Source of the DNA: Microbacterium arborescens
GTDB lineage: Bacteria; Actinomycetota; Actinomycetes; Actinomycetales; Microbacteriaceae
NCBI GenBank assembly: GCA_003339645.1
Contig: QNUV01000021.1
Location: 806,001 to 870,000, forward strand
Direction of reading: 5' to 3'
Length of the DNA stretch: 64,000 bases
The translations under genes and the position numbers were made by a program. How positions within the stretch are numbered: position 1 is the stretch's first letter; each line of letters starts with the position of its first letter. Shown here in pieces: positions 61,108 to 64,000 of this stretch. Under the pieces are notes generated by a model. The model saw only the letters and a list, made by a program, of their open reading frames with translations. It did not search any database and was not told the DNA's origin.

Positions 61108-62100
61108 TCAGCGGGTGGTAGTGAGTGTGGCAAGAAGATCGTCGACGCGTCGGGCGATGTCGTCGCGGATCGCTGCGACGCCTTCTGCGGAGGCGAGGGC
61201 GGGGTCACCGACGGTCCAGTCCTCGTAGCGGACGCCGGGGATAATCGGGCAGACATCACCGCAACCCATGGTGATGACAACGTCAGCTGCGCGCACTGCG
61301 TCATCGGTCAGCGGTTTCGGGAACCGCAGTTCGTCGTCGCCGGGGGTCAACTGGTCGATGAGGGGCTGCACATGGGGGTGGATCTCAGCGGCCGGGGTCG
61401 ATCCAGCAGAGCGCGCCACAACGGCGCCGCCCGAGCGCTGATTCACCAGCGCCGCGGCGAGCTGCGATCTACCTGCGTTCGCGACGCAGACGAACAGCAC
61501 CTGCGGCTGTCCCTGCGTGCGGTCACGGGTGATGTCGGTGAGTCGTTGGCGCGCGAAACGTTCGGTGAGGGACAACAGGTGGTTCTTCACCCGAGCGCTC
61601 TTGGCCAAGGCCGTGTACGACTCGCGGACGATCGTCGCCACCAGGCTGCCGTCGAGCTGCGGGTAGTCCTGACTGAGCGCTTCGGCGAGGTGGGTGAGAG
61701 CGTCGTCGACGTTCTCGAGCCCCGCATGCTCAGCGCGGACGGGGGCGACGGCAGCGGGCGCGAACGAGTCCAGCAGCGTCGTCACGGCCGGGCGGAGCGC
61801 CGGATCGATCCGGTACCAGACCCACGTGCCACGCCGCTCAGAGGTGAGCACCCCGGTGTCGCGGAGCACCTTGAGGTGGTGCGACACGGTGGGCTGCGAC
61901 ACATCGGCCAGTTCCGCGAGGTCGCACACGCACGATTCGCCGCGCGCGTCGGTCGCGATCGCGGACAGCATCCGCAACCGCAGCGGATCGGACAGCGCCT
62001 TCAGCGTCGAGGCGATCGCCGCGGCCGCGTCGTCCCCGATCGCGTGCGTGGGGGACGGGGCACAGGTGTCGTCTGTAGCGGTCGTGGGGGCGCTCATCAT
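61108..62100 (-). CDS. ArsR repressor fused to a second arsenate reductase domain
   Basis: 330-residue fusion. Residues about 25-110 are a winged-helix ArsR domain with the arsenite-binding pair in ESCVCDLAELADVSQPTVSHH. A three-helix bridge (about 130-195, DALTHLAEALSQDYPQLDGS) follows, as in three-domain ArsC proteins. Residues about 205-325 are an LMW-phosphatase ArsC with VCVANAGRSQ and MGCGDVCPIIPGVRYEDW. One chain can thus sense arsenite and probably reduce arsenate. ATG 62100 follows GGAAAGG and overlaps the acr3 stop. Confidence 0.92.
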   Translation of the reverse strand: MMSAPTTATDDTCAPSPTHAIGDDAAAAIASTLKALSDPLRLRMLSAIATDARGESCVCDLAELADVSQPTVSHHLKVLRDTGVLTSERRGTWVWYRIDPALRPAVTTLLDSFAPAAVAPVRAEHAGLENVDDALTHLAEALSQDYPQLDGSLVATIVRESYTALAKSARVKNHLLSLTERFARQRLTDITRDRTQGQPQVLFVCVANAGRSQLAAALVNQRSGGAVVARSAGSTPAAEIHPHVQPLIDQLTPGDDELRFPKPLTDDAVRAADVVITMGCGDVCPIIPGVRYEDWTVGDPALASAEGVAAIRDDIARRVDDLLATLTTTR

Positions 62101-63191
62101 CGAGTCCTTTCCAGGGCAGGTTCGGGAATCGCATAGGGGTCGGTGTGGAACCATGCTCGCGCGGCCCACAGTGAGACGTAGACCAAGCCGACGAGCACAG
62201 GAACCTCGATCAGCGGTCCAACCACACCGGCGAGGGCCTGCCCAGACGTGGCACCGAACGTGCCGATCGCGACGGCGATGGCGAGTTCAAAGTTGTTGCC
62301 CGCCGCGGTGAATGCAAGCGTCGACGAGCGGGCGTAGCCCAGCCCGAGGGTCTTTCCGGTGATGAGGCCGGCAAACCACATGACGGCGAAGTACACCAGC
62401 AGCGGGACCGCGATCCGCACGACGTCGAGCGGCCGGGAGGTGACCTGCTGCCCCTGGAGGGCGAACAGCAGCACGATCGTGAACAGCAGCCCATACAGCG
62501 CCCACGGCCCGATCTTGGGCAGGAACGAGCCCTCGTACCAGGCGCGGCCCTTGCGGCGCTCTCCGATGAGACGGGACGCGAACCCGGCGATCAGTGGCAC
62601 GCCAAGGAAGATCAGCACGTTGAGTGCGATCTGCCACACGGACACGTCCAGGCCTTGGCTGTCGAGGCCGAGCCAGCCGGGGAGAACGGTGAGGTAGAAC
62701 CAGCCGAGGATCGAGAAAGCGATGACCTGGAACACCGAGTTGATCGCGACGAGCAGGGCGGCCGCTTCCCGGTCGCCGCAGGCCAGGTCGTTCCAGATCA
62801 CGACCATGGCGATGCAGCGGGCGAGGCCGACGATGATCAGCCCCGTCCGGTACTCGGGCAGGTCCGGCAGGAACACCCACGCCAGGGCGAACATCAACGC
62901 CGGCCCAGCGATCCAGTTCAGGGCCAGCGACGAAACGAGGAGCTTCTTATCGCCGGTGACGGCGGCGACCTTGTCGTAGCGGACCTTCGCGAGCACCGGG
63001 TACATCATGATCAGCAGCCCGAGGGCGATCGGGATCGAAATCCCGCCGAGCTCGAGGTGTGACAGCAGCTCGGACAGCCCCGGGACAAACCGGCCGAGGA
63101 GAATGCCGCCGGCCATCGCCAAGCCGATCCACAGCGGCAACCAACGGTCGAGGGTCGAGAGGCGGCGAGTTGCGGGCACTGCGTTGCTCAC
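62097..63191 (-). CDS. acr3: Arsenite efflux permease Acr3
   Basis: 364-residue, ten-helix exporter of the Acr3/BASS family. Diagnostic segments: [20 protein letters not shown] with the essential Cys (near residue 130), [17 protein letters not shown] (near 157) and [20 protein letters not shown] (near 292). GTG start overlapping the trxB stop (GTGA), stop overlapping the fusion gene start. Substrate: arsenite, possibly antimonite. Confidence 0.95.
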   Translation of the reverse strand: MSNAVPATRRLSTLDRWLPLWIGLAMAGGILLGRFVPGLSELLSHLELGGISIPIALGLLIMMYPVLAKVRYDKVAAVTGDKKLLVSSLALNWIAGPALMFALAWVFLPDLPEYRTGLIIVGLARCIAMVVIWNDLACGDREAAALLVAINSVFQVIAFSILGWFYLTVLPGWLGLDSQGLDVSVWQIALNVLIFLGVPLIAGFASRLIGERRKGRAWYEGSFLPKIGPWALYGLLFTIVLLFALQGQQVTSRPLDVVRIAVPLLVYFAVMWFAGLITGKTLGLGYARSSTLAFTAAGNNFELAIAVAIGTFGATSGQALAGVVGPLIEVPVLVGLVYVSLWAARAWFHTDPYAIPEPALERTR

Positions 63192-64000
63192 GCGAAAGCC
63201 TCCGCCGAAGCGAGCGCGGGGATGTCGAGCGCGGCGAGGTAGTGCTGTGCGTCCTGTGCGGCCGCGCATCCAGTGCCGGCGGCCGTGATCGCCTGCCGGT
63301 AGGTGTGGTCAACGAGGTCGCCGGCCGCGAACACCCCGGTGAGCGAGGTGCGCGTGGAGGGGTGCTCGACCAGCACGTACCCATCGGCGTCCGTCGCGAC
63401 CTGTCCAGCGACCAGCTCGGAACGGGGATCGTGGCCGATCGCAACGAACACGCCCGCCACAGGAAGGTCACGCTCGGCCCCGGTGATGGTGTCGCGGAGA
63501 CGAACTCCCTGCACCTTCTCGTCGCCCTGCAAGGCTGCGACCTCGCTGTTCCACGCGACGTCGATCTTCGGGTCCTCGAGCACACGCTGCGCCATGATCT
63601 TCGATGCCCGGAACGAGTCCCGGCGGTGAACAACGGTCACCTTCCGCGCGAACCGCGTGAGGAACAGAGCTTCCTCCATGGCCGAGTCACCGCCACCGAC
63701 CACGAGGATGTCCTGGTCCCGGAAGAAGAACCCATCGCACGTCGCACACCACGACACGCCATGACCCGACAGACGCTCTTCGCCGGGAAGCCCGAGCTTC
63801 CGGTACGCGGACCCCATGGTGAGGATCACCGCGCGGGCGTGGAACGTCTCCCCGGCGCCGGTCTCGATGACTTTCATATCGGATTCGAGATCGACGCGGA
63901 TCGCGTCGTCGAGGAGGATGCGGGCGCCGAAACGTTCGGCCTGCCGGCGCATCGTGTCCATCAGCTCAGGGCCCTGGATGCCATCGACGAAACCGGGGAA
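63188..64000 (-). CDS. trxB: Thioredoxin reductase (5' end outside window)
   Basis: C-terminal 270 residues of an FAD/NADPH thioredoxin reductase. The frame is open to the window edge, where the family sequence [13 protein letters not shown] is read, so about 50 N-terminal residues with the first FAD motif are missing. The redox pair is in [11 protein letters not shown], the NADPH motif is [12 protein letters not shown], and [23 protein letters not shown] ends the FAD site. Located in the ars operon, it likely supplies electrons (through thioredoxin) to the ArsC enzymes. No dedicated thioredoxin gene is visible here. Confidence 0.94.
   Translation of the reverse strand, partial: FPGFVDGIQGPELMDTMRRQAERFGARILLDDAIRVDLESDMKVIETGAGETFHARAVILTMGSAYRKLGLPGEERLSGHGVSWCATCDGFFFRDQDILVVGGGDSAMEEALFLTRFARKVTVVHRRDSFRASKIMAQRVLEDPKIDVAWNSEVAALQGDEKVQGVRLRDTITGAERDLPVAGVFVAIGHDPRSELVAGQVATDADGYVLVEHPSTRTSLTGVFAAGDLVDHTYRQAITAAGTGCAAAQDAQHYLAALDIPALASAEAFA

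Overview
The window is 64 kb of a very GC-rich (visibly about 70%) actinobacterial chromosome. The best fit is a Microbacterium-like member of the Microbacteriaceae. Supporting signs are the frequent GTG starts, the many 4-base stop/start overlaps, NucS in place of MutSL, DUF222/HNH and Pr6Pr proteins, a fused MrpA/B subunit, and constant use of GGATGY/RCATCC words in coding sequence. Many starts have no Shine-Dalgarno site and instead sit 6-7 bases after a TANNNT hexamer, which points to leaderless mRNAs. Gene density is high. I see no rRNA or tRNA gene, CRISPR array, insertion sequence or prophage.

Layout. 1-8094 (+): a translationally coupled operon with a dipeptide-type ABC importer (two permeases and a fused double ATPase), an M20 peptidase, a DUF1684 protein, a luciferase-like flavin enzyme and a 14-helix exporter. 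This looks like uptake and breakdown of an unknown amide or peptide-like compound. 8078-13839 (-): a membrane-anchored molybdopterin oxidoreductase, a double-domain acetyltransferase and a polar amino-acid ABC importer. 14020-19274: a sugar ABC importer of the XylFGH type with a divergent LacI regulator and recognisable operators. 19300-30170: single genes (LysE exporter, DUF222/HNH protein, acetyltransferase, Pr6Pr protein, methionine aminopeptidase with a divergent XRE regulator, EF-G-binding-like protein, PAP2 phosphatase, DUF1801 protein, cyclophilin lipoprotein, AraC regulator, MFS efflux pump). 30450-34560 (+): metNIQ methionine importer, then argG.

34624-37867 (+): TetR, a degenerate ABC ATPase-like protein with no Walker A lysine, and a YhgE/Pip membrane protein, behind a leaderless promoter that carries an inverted repeat. 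37929-40532: a HAD phosphatase, an enolase-superfamily sugar-acid dehydratase and a FadR-type GntR regulator, linked by copies of the palindrome ATTGTCGACAAT. 40518-45655: WYL regulator, alpha/beta hydrolase, secreted GH6 cellulase, membrane SpoIIE-type phosphatase, and a small membrane protein with a TetR regulator. 45670-51877 (-): six-gene Mrp Na+/H+ antiporter operon. 51917-60630: LacI/MFS pair, TetR/CPBP pair, acetyltransferases, NucS, aldo/keto reductase with TetR, HAD phosphatase, and a tiny protein built of two repeats. 60695-64000 (-): arsenic resistance operon running trxB (incomplete), acr3, an arsR-arsC fusion, arsC.

The most unusual non-genic signal is a 68-bp element of four 12-bp units (two direct, two inverted; CGAGNACGCACC) with identical internal spacing in three separate intergenic gaps (9781, 27908, 30264). 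The most unusual genes are the dead-ATPase/YhgE pair and the coupled ABC/M20/DUF1684/flavin-enzyme operon. All functional statements come from reading the translations; no database search was run.
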